64,000 nt of DNA from Rhodobacteraceae bacterium M382. Its GTDB lineage: Bacteria > Pseudomonadota > Alphaproteobacteria > Rhodobacterales > Rhodobacteraceae. The stretch lies in contig CP081098.1 of assembly GCA_025141015.1 (NCBI GenBank), positions 3,540,501 through 3,604,500 on the forward strand, in the 5' to 3' direction. Positions 8,458 to 17,680 of this stretch are shown here, in pieces; position 1 is the stretch's first letter, and every line of letters starts with the position of its first letter. The notes beneath the pieces were generated by a model. That model was not told the DNA's origin and searched no databases. It saw nothing but the letters and a program-made list of their open reading frames with translations. Position numbers and translations under genes: made by a program.

Positions 8458-11400
8458 ATGGATGAAACACCCGCCATACCCGAGATCCAATCGACGCGTT
8501 TGGGCGAAAGGCGTCTGGTCTCCGTTCTGTTCACCGATATGGTGGGATATACCGCCATCGTCGAGCGACTTGGCGCGGAAAAAACTCTCCAATTCACACG
8601 AATGGTTTACAAGGAACTGACCGGTGCCGTTCAGGATCATGGCGGGTCTGTCCGCGGCTTTGCCGGGGACAGTGTCATGGCAGTTTTTGGCATTCCAGAC
8701 GCCCAGGAGGATGCCGCGCTGAGGGCCTGCCAGGCGGCGTTGTCGATCCAGAAAACCTTTGGCGACGCCACCGAAGACATCGAAGCGAGATTTGGTGAAC
8801 GCCCCAGTATGCGGGTCGGTGTGAGCTCGGGCACCGTCGTCATGGCCCATGTCGAGGGCGAAGGGTCGCCTTTGACAGCGGTCGGCAATACCGTGAACCT
8901 CGCGTCGCGTATCGAGGCGTTGGCCCCCAGAGGTGGCTGCCTGATCTGCGACGCAACTCGAAGTCTCGTCGAATGGCTTGTCGACCTCAGCTTTGATGAC
9001 GAGTATCAGATCAAAGGCGTGGCAAAACCGCAAAAGCTATGGCGGTTGCTGTCCATCCGCGAAGGGGCCACGCGGTTTGATGCCTCGCTGGCGCGTGGAC
9101 TCAGCCAATATATCGGACGCGATGCAGAGCTGGCGACGCTGGCTGGCGCGTTGGAACGCGCCCGTGACCAGGTTCAAGTGGTGGATCTTGTTGCCGAACC
9201 GGGACTGGGTAAAACCCGCCTGATTTTCGAATTTCTAAATCCGATAACAAAAGAAGACGCCTTTGTGCTGACCGGGCATTGCTCGGCCAATGGCCAACAA
9301 ACCCCGTTTTTGCCGTTTCTCGAAGTTATGCGCGGATCATTCCAGATCCGCGACGAAGATGAGCCGTTTGAAATCGCGCGAAAGCTAGAAACCGGGCTTC
9401 GCCGGGCGGGGCTGGATACGCCCGAGAATCTGGGCCTTCTGCTCAACTTGTTGGGCCTTCCCCCTCCAGACGGATCACTGGACGGGCTTGACGGTGTTCT
9501 GATTGGCCTGCGGACCCGCGATCTTCTCCCTGCGTTGTTGCAGGCGCAATGCCAGGCGACACGGGTGGTTCTTTTGATCGAGGACATCCATTGGATCGAT
9601 GGCGCGTCCGAAGAGATGCTACGCAAACTGATCGAAAGCGGAACGCAGTCGAATCTGTTGATCCTACTGACACGGCGCCCGGAATATGATCCCGGTTGGT
9701 GCACCCTGCCCTGCGTGAATGCGTTGGCACTGCAACCGCTTGAGGATGGCGACATCTGGCAACTGGCCCGCACACGTCTGGGCGTTGAAACCCTGCCCGA
9801 TGCTCTGATCCAACAGGTCACAGAACGCGCTGGGGGCAATCCGTTGTTTGGCGAGGAGATCCTGAGCTATCTAATCGACCAGGGCGCGTTGCGCATCACA
9901 TCGGGCACGGCCGAATTTGACGCCGAAAAGGCGACAAGCGGGCTTCCCGCAAGCATGCAAAGCCTGCTGACGGCCCGCATTGATCGATTGCAGCCCCAGG
10001 ACCAGGCGTTGCTTCAGGCGGCGGCCACAATTGGTCGGCGTTTCGATCCGGGCCTGTTGTCTCTTGTGATTGGACGCGCGGGGGAAACAGGTGCAGCCTT
10101 GCACAGATTGCAGGCGCAGGACATTGTCTACCGCGAAACCAACTCGTCGGATTACATGTTCAAACATGTGCTGCTGAGAGACACCGTCTATCAAGGGTTG
10201 GTGTCCGATCGCCGGGCTGATCTGCATTTGGCGATTGCCGAAGCTCTGGTCCAACGCAACCAGGACCGGCTTGCCGAGGTGGCCGATACCCTTGCCTATC
10301 ATTACGCACAAACCGACCGTAAGGATCTCGCCTTTCGGTACAGCGCTTTGGCAGGTGCAAAAAGTCTGGGTGTTTTTTCACACGATCAGGCCAACCGGTA
10401 TTTTGCCTCTGCCCTGGCGCTCTATCTGGATGATCCGACCTGTGCCAGCGACGCGGAGTTTGCCGAATTCCTCGCGAATTATGCGCTGTGTTCGAACATC
10501 TCGCTCATGGTCAAACCCATGATCGAACTGGCCCCCAAGGTCAGACCGATTCTCAATGGCATTGGCGATAGCGGTGACCACGTTCTCTTCTTGCATCATT
10601 ATGTATCCTGTCTGGTGTGCAGCGGCCGCTATCGCGATGCGCTTGGTGTCCAGCAGGAACTGACGGCAATGGCCAATCGTTTGGGCGACCCCAAGTCGAT
10701 CGCCTATGCATTGGTCAACGAGCTATCGGTGTCGATCTATTGCGCGCCCATTCCCGATGATGTTTTCGAGACCAAGCGACAGGAAGCAGAGACTGCACTG
10801 ACCTGTTTCGACGATGCCTATTTGAAAAATTTCTTCGTTGCCACCGTGGGTTGGAACGAGCTCACCCGCGGTCGGGTCACAAAAGCGCATGAAGCCGCGG
10901 ACCGCATGCGCGCCGAAGGCATTTCCAAGAACGATCCTCGTTCCCTGGGGTACGGAACCGCGATGAAGGCGTTGATTGCCATGGTCACCGACGACCATCA
11001 AACCGCGCTGGAGATATCCGAACAGGCACACAGCGTTTCCCGGGCCGAATTTGAAATGGCAATTGCCGATTCATCGAGATTCTCTGCTTTGGTTCCATTG
11101 GGCAAACCAGGGGCGCTGGAGGACGTTCGAGGGTACGTAGATATGTGCAAGCAGAACGGGTGGGCACTGTTCGCGGAAGGTCCGGAAACCATGCTGGGGG
11201 TCGCGCTGGCGATGGACGGTCAGATCGGGGCCGGGTTGCGCCAGATCGAAGACGCGATTGCCCGTCGGGAAGCCGAAGGCACCAGGATCGCCGCCGATTG
11301 GAACCGGTTGTTTCTGTGTGAAGTCTATCTCGAAATTCTATCCGGCGAAGGCGGCGCATCTCTCGGCGTGCTCATGCGCAATATCGGTGCCTTGACTGGT

Positions 11401-11646
11401 GTTTTCCTGTTCGGTGGCAAGCGGATCATTGAACTGATCGAACACGTGCGCGCCAATCCTCAGTTCGATCCCGCAGGACATTACATCGCCCGAAGCGAAT
11501 TGATCCTGGGATTGCTCTACAAGATCAAGAAGAAGAAGGCCCAGGCGCTTCAGCATCTGAACGAAGCCAAACGGATCGTCGAGCCAGCAGGGCAATCCCC
11601 CATGCTGACACGGATCAACGTGGCATTGGCCGAACTGAACGCGTGA
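8458..11646 (+). CDS. Class III nucleotide cyclase-ATPase-TPR regulator
   Basis: A 1062-residue cytoplasmic protein. Residues ~16-195 are a class III adenylate/guanylate cyclase domain with FTDMVGY (first metal Asp), GDSVMAVFG (second metal Asp) and VGNTVNLASRIEALA (Asn and Arg of the transition-state set). Next is an AAA-type NTPase domain with AEPGLGKT as Walker A and LLIEDIHWID as Walker B. The C-terminal ~500 residues are helical repeats of the TPR kind. The first Gly of the Walker A (GxxxxGK) is Ala here. This matches the cyclase-ATPase-TPR sensor family, presumed to make cAMP in response to an unknown signal. It is monocistronic and converges on the DyP operon. Confidence 0.88.
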   Translation: MDETPAIPEIQSTRLGERRLVSVLFTDMVGYTAIVERLGAEKTLQFTRMVYKELTGAVQDHGGSVRGFAGDSVMAVFGIPDAQEDAALRACQAALSIQKTFGDATEDIEARFGERPSMRVGVSSGTVVMAHVEGEGSPLTAVGNTVNLASRIEALAPRGGCLICDATRSLVEWLVDLSFDDEYQIKGVAKPQKLWRLLSIREGATRFDASLARGLSQYIGRDAELATLAGALERARDQVQVVDLVAEPGLGKTRLIFEFLNPITKEDAFVLTGHCSANGQQTPFLPFLEVMRGSFQIRDEDEPFEIARKLETGLRRAGLDTPENLGLLLNLLGLPPPDGSLDGLDGVLIGLRTRDLLPALLQAQCQATRVVLLIEDIHWIDGASEEMLRKLIESGTQSNLLILLTRRPEYDPGWCTLPCVNALALQPLEDGDIWQLARTRLGVETLPDALIQQVTERAGGNPLFGEEILSYLIDQGALRITSGTAEFDAEKATSGLPASMQSLLTARIDRLQPQDQALLQAAATIGRRFDPGLLSLVIGRAGETGAALHRLQAQDIVYRETNSSDYMFKHVLLRDTVYQGLVSDRRADLHLAIAEALVQRNQDRLAEVADTLAYHYAQTDRKDLAFRYSALAGAKSLGVFSHDQANRYFASALALYLDDPTCASDAEFAEFLANYALCSNISLMVKPMIELAPKVRPILNGIGDSGDHVLFLHHYVSCLVCSGRYRDALGVQQELTAMANRLGDPKSIAYALVNELSVSIYCAPIPDDVFETKRQEAETALTCFDDAYLKNFFVATVGWNELTRGRVTKAHEAADRMRAEGISKNDPRSLGYGTAMKALIAMVTDDHQTALEISEQAHSVSRAEFEMAIADSSRFSALVPLGKPGALEDVRGYVDMCKQNGWALFAEGPETMLGVALAMDGQIGAGLRQIEDAIARREAEGTRIAADWNRLFLCEVYLEILSGEGGASLGVLMRNIGALTGVFLFGGKRIIELIEHVRANPQFDPAGHYIARSELILGLLYKIKKKKAQALQHLNEAKRIVEPAGQSPMLTRINVALAELNA

Positions 11647-11670
11647 CAGGCCAGATAACCCGTCAGCCCG

Positions 11671-13074
11671 TCAGCCCGTCAGCCGGGACAAATAGCGGAT
11701 CGCAGACAAGCTTGGCAAAAAGGTATAGGCTCCGCCGCGTGTGGTCACAAACCGGGGAAACCCTCTCAGTCGAATAGTCCCCTCTTTTGGGAGCGTCAGG
11801 TCAAACCAGCTGGTTTCCGGAGAATTGGCCCCAATCAACGGATCATTGGAGCCGGTAACAGTCGGATCCTGCAGTCCCAGGTTCAGCCAATCACACATGA
11901 CCGCTTCGAATTGGGCCCCGAAATTCGCGCCGATAAAGTTACCCAACAGTCCCCGTTCCTGGCTATCGGGATTGGCGGGGTCAAAGTCGGGGCCATAAGA
12001 CATACCGCGCCGCACAAGCCGGCGCGTGTAGTTGGCAATACGTTGGACGATCGGACCGCCCCGCGGGTTGACGCGCCGCATATGCGCCCCTGCTGGGCAT
12101 CGGGATCCGTGATGGTAATCGAAATTTGTGAGCGCGCCGGGCTCCTCGGATTTTGGCCATTGCGCATCTGGCGAGGTTTCATACGGCATGCCGTTGCGCC
12201 AACGTCCACACATCTGCGCCGCCACAACCTCGCGCAGGGCACCATGGCGATCCAACCCCGCACCAATGCGGTCTTCGGTACCCGGAACCACCAGGTCCTT
12301 GGCCCTGGGATGGGTCAGCAACATGTCAGCGGCCTTGTCCAGATAGGTTTCAAACCCCTGTGCATCCTGGGCCAGGATGCGAAAGGCATTGAAGGCCCCG
12401 TTAAATCCCAGTTCGCGGGGCTGAGGAATACTGAATTCAAGCCCTTGCATCCGCGTCGGATAGCCCAGCAGAACAGTTCCCAAGGGATCAGTGGGTTCAT
12501 TTGCAGCGGCTTGCTCAGGATCATCAACATGTCGGAACTTGGGTTGCGAGATGCTGTCCTGATAGCCAAAGAACACCTTTTGATCGGCCAGATTACGCCC
12601 GTTCCTGACGCCAATCACATTAAAAGCACGCGCGACCTGCCCCTGAACGACATCAAGATGACGTTCTTCGTCCACATAAATCGATGCTATGATATGCACC
12701 CGCTCAGGCTGGTCGAACGGCGCAGGCCAATGTTCGGGCGCGCTCGACCCAAAATCACCAAGCTTCATGGCGCGCGCGCGCATTCCTTCGACGAACTCCG
12801 TAGGGAAACTGTCCAGGCATTCGCCTGGTGTCCCCAGCGCCCGCAACCCTTCGTAGGTCACGCCTATGTTGAAACAGACATCGGGTTTCGTGGCCCACCA
12901 TGCTGATCTGGTAATCTTTGGTACATCTGCGTCGGTCCCATCGGCCGACGCCGCAAGAAACCGCCGCGCTGCAGCCAGGTCCGACACCTCGAGAATGAGG
13001 TAACGCACCATATTGTTTCGGTAGCCCCGCAAAATGTTGCCCTGGACTTCGTTTGAATCATAAGCTTCGCTCAT
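11671..13074 (-). CDS. Dyp-type heme peroxidase
   Basis: About 467 residues beginning MSEAYDSNEVQGNILRGYR, an opening seen in the larger Dyp peroxidases. The FGYQDSISQP segment occupies the position of the GxxDG motif (the usual distal Asp is present, the second Gly replaced), and HMRRVNPRG with a preceding HGSRCP segment lies in the heme-binding region. No signal peptide, so cytoplasmic or encapsulated. The start overlaps the TAA of the preceding gene (TAATG), so it is translated with the catalase-like operon. The C-terminal codons lie in a short tandem repeat. Confidence 0.85.
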   Translation of the reverse strand: MSEAYDSNEVQGNILRGYRNNMVRYLILEVSDLAAARRFLAASADGTDADVPKITRSAWWATKPDVCFNIGVTYEGLRALGTPGECLDSFPTEFVEGMRARAMKLGDFGSSAPEHWPAPFDQPERVHIIASIYVDEERHLDVVQGQVARAFNVIGVRNGRNLADQKVFFGYQDSISQPKFRHVDDPEQAAANEPTDPLGTVLLGYPTRMQGLEFSIPQPRELGFNGAFNAFRILAQDAQGFETYLDKAADMLLTHPRAKDLVVPGTEDRIGAGLDRHGALREVVAAQMCGRWRNGMPYETSPDAQWPKSEEPGALTNFDYHHGSRCPAGAHMRRVNPRGGPIVQRIANYTRRLVRRGMSYGPDFDPANPDSQERGLLGNFIGANFGAQFEAVMCDWLNLGLQDPTVTGSNDPLIGANSPETSWFDLTLPKEGTIRLRGFPRFVTTRGGAYTFLPSLSAIRYLSRLTG

Positions 13075-13790
13075 TACCAACCTACTCCCAGTTTGCGACG
13101 GACCTGTGCGGCGGACACTCCGGGATACGCACGATAGCCGCCGCCCAACGAAATATTGGGGTTCGCGTTCAGTTGCAGAATCAATTCTCGTGGCAGGCTC
13201 AACAATTCATGCGGTGGACCATCAGCGGAACGGCCCGCGGCTGCATCCTGCAGACCAAATAGGTCCGTTGGGAAATCCGGTGCCTGGAACAGGTCGTGAT
13301 CCTGCACCCAGTCAATGAATTTCTCGACATTCTGCGCCGTTGGCTTGAGTTCCTCACCGCCGTCCACCAAAGTCATCACATCGTCGAAAACGCTGCCGAT
13401 GGTCATGATGAAGTCGCGGATATAATTGCTGAAATCACCATCATAAACCGAGATCATGCAAATATAGTCGTCGATCAACAGAAAGCGGGCGAAATGCACC
13501 GTGCCGACATTGTCCAGACCGGCGAATATTTCGTCCACGTTCGTAGCAATTGCCATGGCGGCCTTGGCGCGCCCCACAGGGGTTGGATCCTTGAGCGGCA
13601 TCACCAGATTCATCATGCGCTGCACGTTTTCACTCGGTTGCGGCGAAGGACGCGGACCGCCCGGCAGTTTTGGCTTTTTTTCGCGCCAGACCCAATACGG
13701 CACAACCACATAGGTCGACAGAAATTTGAACCACCCCCGTTCCGGGAGGCTGTTGACGTACCGATTGAACCAACCGCCATCATCCGTCAT
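13074..13790 (-). CDS. Unrecognised protein between a catalase-like and a Dyp peroxidase
   Basis: About 238 residues from the ATG at 13788-13790 (MTDDGGWFNRYVN); the longer frame would overlap the upstream gene. No named domain is recognised. The central segment VHFARFLLIDDYICMISVYDGD followed by YIRDFIM has the strand-turn-helix look of a dimeric alpha/beta-barrel half like that in Dyp peroxidases; this is a weak structural guess. There is no signal peptide. It is coupled on both sides (4-base gap upstream, TAATG downstream), which implies a joint function with the two peroxidases. Confidence 0.75.
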   Translation of the reverse strand: MTDDGGWFNRYVNSLPERGWFKFLSTYVVVPYWVWREKKPKLPGGPRPSPQPSENVQRMMNLVMPLKDPTPVGRAKAAMAIATNVDEIFAGLDNVGTVHFARFLLIDDYICMISVYDGDFSNYIRDFIMTIGSVFDDVMTLVDGGEELKPTAQNVEKFIDWVQDHDLFQAPDFPTDLFGLQDAAAGRSADGPPHELLSLPRELILQLNANPNISLGGGYRAYPGVSAAQVRRKLGVGW

Positions 13791-13794
13791 GAAT

Positions 13795-14883
13795 TCAGCT
13801 CCCTGAAAATGGGCAAGGTGTCGCGTCTCGCCGTTTGCTCGAATATTCATAGGCCTCGCGCCGGATTTTCAACACCGGATCGTCCGAAGCCCGGATGCCA
13901 TCCGTCAAGTTGCAGGGATTGAAACTGATCTTTTCCAGATCCCCGTCCGCGCCCTCGATTTTTTTGTCCAGCGTCAACGTCCCCATCATCACCCGTTTGC
14001 GGTGAGGGGGCCAGGCGCGGGTGGAGTCATTGAAATCATCGCCCAGCTCTCCGATCATCATCATCAGGGAAAACCGCGCGCCTCCCTTGTCCAGACACTC
14101 TTCCAGCTTCTCCTTGAGGTATGTGTCGACAATGGGGTCCTTGGGGGTGGTGTTTTGCACCCCCGCAATAGGTTGCCATGTAAACCGAACCCAGCGTTGC
14201 GTGCCGTCCGGAGCCGTGACGATGAATGTATGCACCGCATGATAGGACGCCCGTTCATAGCTGACCGGAGCCCCGATCGTCGCGGCCTGCAATACCGCCA
14301 GTTGTGCGAATTTATTCTGATCCGCGAACCGGATAGCACCTTCGTTCGGCCTGACATCCTGTCCTGGGTAGGGATCTGGCATGGGGATTGTCAGCTTTAG
14401 AAAATCAACGATTTTCCGCCAAGGTGACAGGCGTTCACACGGCGCTGGTTTTGCTTCTTTGGCGAACTCCAGAAATGTTTCAGGAGTCGGTGCAAAAAAT
14501 TCGGGTAGCGTCATCGCCACCAAATCTGTTGCACCACCATCAGACAGGTGAAACCTGGTTGCCATGCCGCGCACATCGGACCAGCCATCCCGCTCTATCG
14601 CGCTGCCCGACCCGTTTGAAAACCGAACAGTAACGTCCAGCTGTTTGCCTTGAAAATGCTCGGCGGTACAATAATCGCGGGCGACTGGAGACGCTTGGAA
14701 ATACCCTGCCACGCCTGTGCCGATGGTGTGAACGGGGCGCCTCACAAGACCCTCTACGGGATTGTCGTCAGGCAGAACAAGCGCCTCAACCAGTTGCTCG
14801 GCAATGTCGGGATCGTTCATCTCTATCCACTCCCAGCAAAATTCATCAAAACCAAATTGATGTTTCGTCATATCATATCTCAC
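13795..14883 (-). CDS. Catalase-family heme peroxidase-like protein
   Basis: A 362-residue protein related to the compact catalase-like peroxidases (SrpA group). The VTVRFSNGSGSA and DVRGMATRFHLSDG segments correspond to the catalase core around the distal pocket, and the HTFIVTAPDG region lies after it. It is shorter than true catalases (~480-500 residues). First gene of a three-gene leftward operon with the unknown protein and the Dyp peroxidase. The start may be 14883 or the Met four codons in. Substrate and cofactor are inferred from the family. Confidence 0.78.
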   Translation of the reverse strand: MRYDMTKHQFGFDEFCWEWIEMNDPDIAEQLVEALVLPDDNPVEGLVRRPVHTIGTGVAGYFQASPVARDYCTAEHFQGKQLDVTVRFSNGSGSAIERDGWSDVRGMATRFHLSDGGATDLVAMTLPEFFAPTPETFLEFAKEAKPAPCERLSPWRKIVDFLKLTIPMPDPYPGQDVRPNEGAIRFADQNKFAQLAVLQAATIGAPVSYERASYHAVHTFIVTAPDGTQRWVRFTWQPIAGVQNTTPKDPIVDTYLKEKLEECLDKGGARFSLMMMIGELGDDFNDSTRAWPPHRKRVMMGTLTLDKKIEGADGDLEKISFNPCNLTDGIRASDDPVLKIRREAYEYSSKRRDATPCPFSGS

Positions 14884-15164
14884 GCATTAAATCACCAATG
14901 TCCTGTCCGAAGCTTGGTGAAGGTAGGAACTCCCGGGTCTTGAGCGCTCCCTAGCGACCCGCCTGCCCGCGTTCGGGCCATACGCACGGGTCCCTGCACC
15001 AAGAGCCACAGCACGGAACTGACACCAGTTTTTGGGAGGTTGGCACGCATAACACATCGGGATCATACCTGACCCGAACGTTCACAGGCGCGTCCACTGG
15101 GTCGCTCGATCGGTCACGATCAAAGCCCCTGCCACAAAAGTAATTTTCTGTGCCACTTTTCCGC
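14884..15164. other. Intergenic stretch before tRNA-fMet
   Basis: No open frame with coding character. It must hold the promoter of the leftward catalase-like operon, but no convincing -35/-10 pair could be fixed. Confidence 0.5.
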
Positions 15165-15193
15165 TTGCAGTCCCCGATGATTAGATCTACATC
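15165..15193 (+). promoter_or_regulatory. Possible promoter of tRNA-fMet
   Basis: TTGCAG (15165-15170), a 17-base spacer and TACATC (15188-15193) lie 12 bases before the mature tRNA 5' end. Spacing and position suit a sigma-70 tRNA promoter; the -10 is only a moderate match. Confidence 0.4.
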
Positions 15194-15205
15194 AGCCTCA
15201 ATTGA

Positions 15206-15282
<77 letters not shown>

Positions 15283-15293
15283 ATTGTACCCAA

Positions 15294-15349
15294 TAAAACA
15301 AACACTTAGAACCCGAGTAAAACACTGGGGAATTCTAAGTGCTGTTTTA
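15294..15349. repeat. Long inverted repeat just after tRNA-fMet
   Basis: The left arm 15294-15311 and right arm 15333-15349 pair as TAAAAC-CACTTAGAA against TTCTAAGTG-GTTTTA with a small internal bulge, around a 21-base loop. It starts 11 bases after the tRNA. It may be the tRNA terminator, though it lacks a T-run directly after the stem, or the scar of an integrated element. Confidence 0.55.
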
Positions 15350-15411
15350 CCTCAACGCCACCTCAACGTTTGAAGAGTCGTGTAGGAAAATCGCACGAAA
15401 TCAATGCGGTA

Positions 15412-15693
15412 TAGAGCCTTCAGATTGCCTAAGCCCCCCCTGACCCGGCACTCCGCCAAAGAACTTAAAGGCGCGCGCATGAGCCAATATGGGTGCCAGA
15501 GTGTCGCTGGAAAAGCCGACGAATTACTCCGGAATGCGCAATCCTCAATACTGTCTCACTTGCGCCACTTCCAAACCGATTGTTCGGAGGTCCCATATTT
15601 CGCCGCAGAGATCCATGCGGGATCATCGCTCGTCTGAAGAACAACATGTATCATCGGTGCTGTCTTAGCCTGACCATAAAGTTGAACCAACAT
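15412..15693 (-). pseudogene. Decayed N-terminal fragment of an IS481-type transposase
   Basis: The frame from 15693 reads MLVQLYGQAK and then SAAKYGTSEQSVWKWRK, which resembles the helix-turn-helix start of IS481-family transposases (LAKRYGI-x-TVWKWRKRDSVEDRSHT). An in-frame TGA replaces the next Arg, but the same frame goes on with DSIEDCAFR and later AECRVRGGLGNLKAL, again like the family (DRCLRRHGVGNLRDL), with about 13 residues missing between. The DDE catalytic domain is absent. Recognition is by eye from remembered family sequence. Confidence 0.6.
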
Positions 15694-15789
15694 GAAACGC
15701 TCCTTTTGGGATATCCCCAAAAACAGATCCTGCCATGAAAAATGCAGAACGGCCAAGGTCTATGTGATCGTCAGGTGTAGGGCTGACAA

Positions 15790-17028
15790 TCAAGCATGAA
15801 TCACCGCAAATGAGTTTTTTGGGGTCGACTTTGTTTGTTGTTTCGTTTTTGCCTTTGAAAAGAACTTCGTAATCTCCTGATATCTAATCCGGGTGTCCTC
15901 CAAGGTTTGATAATACCGAAACAGCTCCTTTAGGGGCATCGAAAAGTCTTTGTGTGCAGCAAGCACTGCAACAAGCGCCCCCAGACTGATACGTCCCTCT
16001 ATGACGAAGTATCCACCTAGCGAATAGAATAGGAAGGGCGTGAGCGCGGTCAGAAAGTTGTTTAGCGCCTTGATGAAGAACTTCAGTCGGAAAATCCGCC
16101 TTCTCACCCGCTCAAGCTCCCGAAAACTTGCGTTGGTTGGCGCAAGTAGCGTTTTGTCCCCGGATTCCACCCGTATCTGATCGCCAAGGTGCCGACCCAG
16201 TTCCCGCACCTCCGCAATTCTGGTCCGGGAGAGCACGTTAAGCCTGCGTTGAAGCTTTGGCAGCAGGATCAACTGTACCGGCAGGACGGTTAGTGCCGCA
16301 GCGCCTAAAACAGGGTCTTGAATGAACATAAACAGTAGAATTGTCACGAGCGTGCCGCCTTGCAGGATTGGCAAGGTCAACACATCAGCCGCAAAAGCAC
16401 CAATTGGCTCTACTTCTTGTGCAAGGATCGGAATAATTTCACTTTGTTTGCGTGCGGTGGGATCTTTCCGCCATTGCCGATAGACCAACAGTCGAAAACG
16501 CCGCAGAAACCGCTCCGCCACGTAGCCTTTGAAGATGTTCAGACCATATTTGCCTATTCCGTTCAGAATGATTGCCAGCAGATAGAGACTGCAAAGTACC
16601 ATTAAAAACGTGAATTGATCAAAGTCGCGATCGAAAACTTCCACCGGAAAGCGATTTGAATTCAGGGCGTTGTTCACGATCTGCTTGGGCAACTCCAGTG
16701 TCAGATACAATATCGGCAACGAAATCAGACTTAGGGCGATCATAATGACCTGTTGCTTTTTGGAGTATCGCAAAACGGAGCTAAACAGGCTTGTTCCCAA
16801 GCCTTGAACGTGACTTGGCTGCGGTTCCACCAGCTGCTGAGTCTGTACAAATTTGAGTCCGCTGCGAATGATCAGATAGCTACCAACCCCAATCAGTAAG
16901 GTCGGGGCAAATACCAGGATCAAGTGAATGAAAGGATGGACCCAATCGGGCGTAGCATCATTAAAGACATATCCAAAATCCGAAGATATTTTGTGCACAA
17001 CTGCATGATATTGATCCAGGAGTGACAT
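15790..17028 (-). CDS. ABC exporter membrane domain without an ATPase domain
   Basis: About 412 residues from the ATG at 17028 (MSLLDQYHAVVHK). One N-terminal membrane segment precedes a type IV ABC-transporter membrane domain of about six helices with long charged connecting helices (LPKLQRRLNVLSRTRIAEVRELG). It ends soon after the last helix in a Lys/Thr/Gln-rich tail, with no Walker A or signature motif. Downstream is only transposase debris, so the nucleotide-binding domain may have been lost. It follows the second cupredoxin gene in the copper operon by 14 bases. Confidence 0.72.
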   Translation of the reverse strand: MSLLDQYHAVVHKISSDFGYVFNDATPDWVHPFIHLILVFAPTLLIGVGSYLIIRSGLKFVQTQQLVEPQPSHVQGLGTSLFSSVLRYSKKQQVIMIALSLISLPILYLTLELPKQIVNNALNSNRFPVEVFDRDFDQFTFLMVLCSLYLLAIILNGIGKYGLNIFKGYVAERFLRRFRLLVYRQWRKDPTARKQSEIIPILAQEVEPIGAFAADVLTLPILQGGTLVTILLFMFIQDPVLGAAALTVLPVQLILLPKLQRRLNVLSRTRIAEVRELGRHLGDQIRVESGDKTLLAPTNASFRELERVRRRIFRLKFFIKALNNFLTALTPFLFYSLGGYFVIEGRISLGALVAVLAAHKDFSMPLKELFRYYQTLEDTRIRYQEITKFFSKAKTKQQTKSTPKNSFAVIHA

Positions 17029-17042
17029 CTTGCCGACCCCTA

Positions 17043-17567
17043 CTAGCTCTTGGAACGCGGAGCGAGGTGATCGTGGACAATGATGACGCCCCACATGCCT
17101 GCTTCCCGGTGGCCAGGAATAAGACAAGCATACTCCAGATTCATTATGCTTGAAAACTTCCAAACGATTTCGGCAGTCTCCCCGGCCGGGACCTTTACTG
17201 CGCTAGCAACGTCATGCGGCAAATCCGGGTTTCTGCGAAATGACTGTCGCCGTTGTTCAATTTCGTCGAATGTTCCTAAAACGAGCTCATGCACTAACGA
17301 GCCTGTATTAGAAACAATGAAACGAATTGTTGTGTCATGCTCAATATGAACAACGTCGGGATCAAACAGCATGTCGCCGGAACCCGTTTCACGCACAAAG
17401 ATTTCAATCGTCCGATCAACATTCTCAATCCGACCGGGAGTGCCGATTGTACTTGTGACGTGGCCCTGTTGCAGGTCATGGCTTGAGTGAAGCGTCGGAG
17501 CTGCCTCGACATGAGGTGTCTGAACAAACGTGGCGGCAACGAAGAGTAGAGAGTGTATTTTGTTCAT
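17043..17567 (-). CDS. Periplasmic cupredoxin, copper-resistance type
   Basis: About 174 residues from the ATG at 17567 (MNKIHSLLFVAATF), with a signal peptide and an AGGA ribosome site 8 bases upstream. The cupredoxin domain shows the type 1 copper ligands: a His in VHELVLG and the C-x4-H-x4-M pattern in ACLIPGHREAGM. It resembles CopI/plastocyanin-like copper-tolerance proteins. It probably binds periplasmic copper or relays electrons to the multicopper oxidase of the same operon. A paralogue lies at 18001-18525. Confidence 0.85.
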   Translation of the reverse strand: MNKIHSLLFVAATFVQTPHVEAAPTLHSSHDLQQGHVTSTIGTPGRIENVDRTIEIFVRETGSGDMLFDPDVVHIEHDTTIRFIVSNTGSLVHELVLGTFDEIEQRRQSFRRNPDLPHDVASAVKVPAGETAEIVWKFSSIMNLEYACLIPGHREAGMWGVIIVHDHLAPRSKS

Positions 17568-17680
17568 TTTTCGTCCTGCCTGATTCAGATGGTGCGAGAG
17601 GTCGGCACGGTTCAAAATGGCATGTACCGTCTTGTCGAAGGAACGGGTGGCAGAATGCGCCGCCACCCGCCAGACGAAGC

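Noticed and set aside
15404-15738. Several short rightward frames after the tRNA.
   Set aside because: The leftward frame shows transposase-like motifs over the same bases, and the rightward frames have none.
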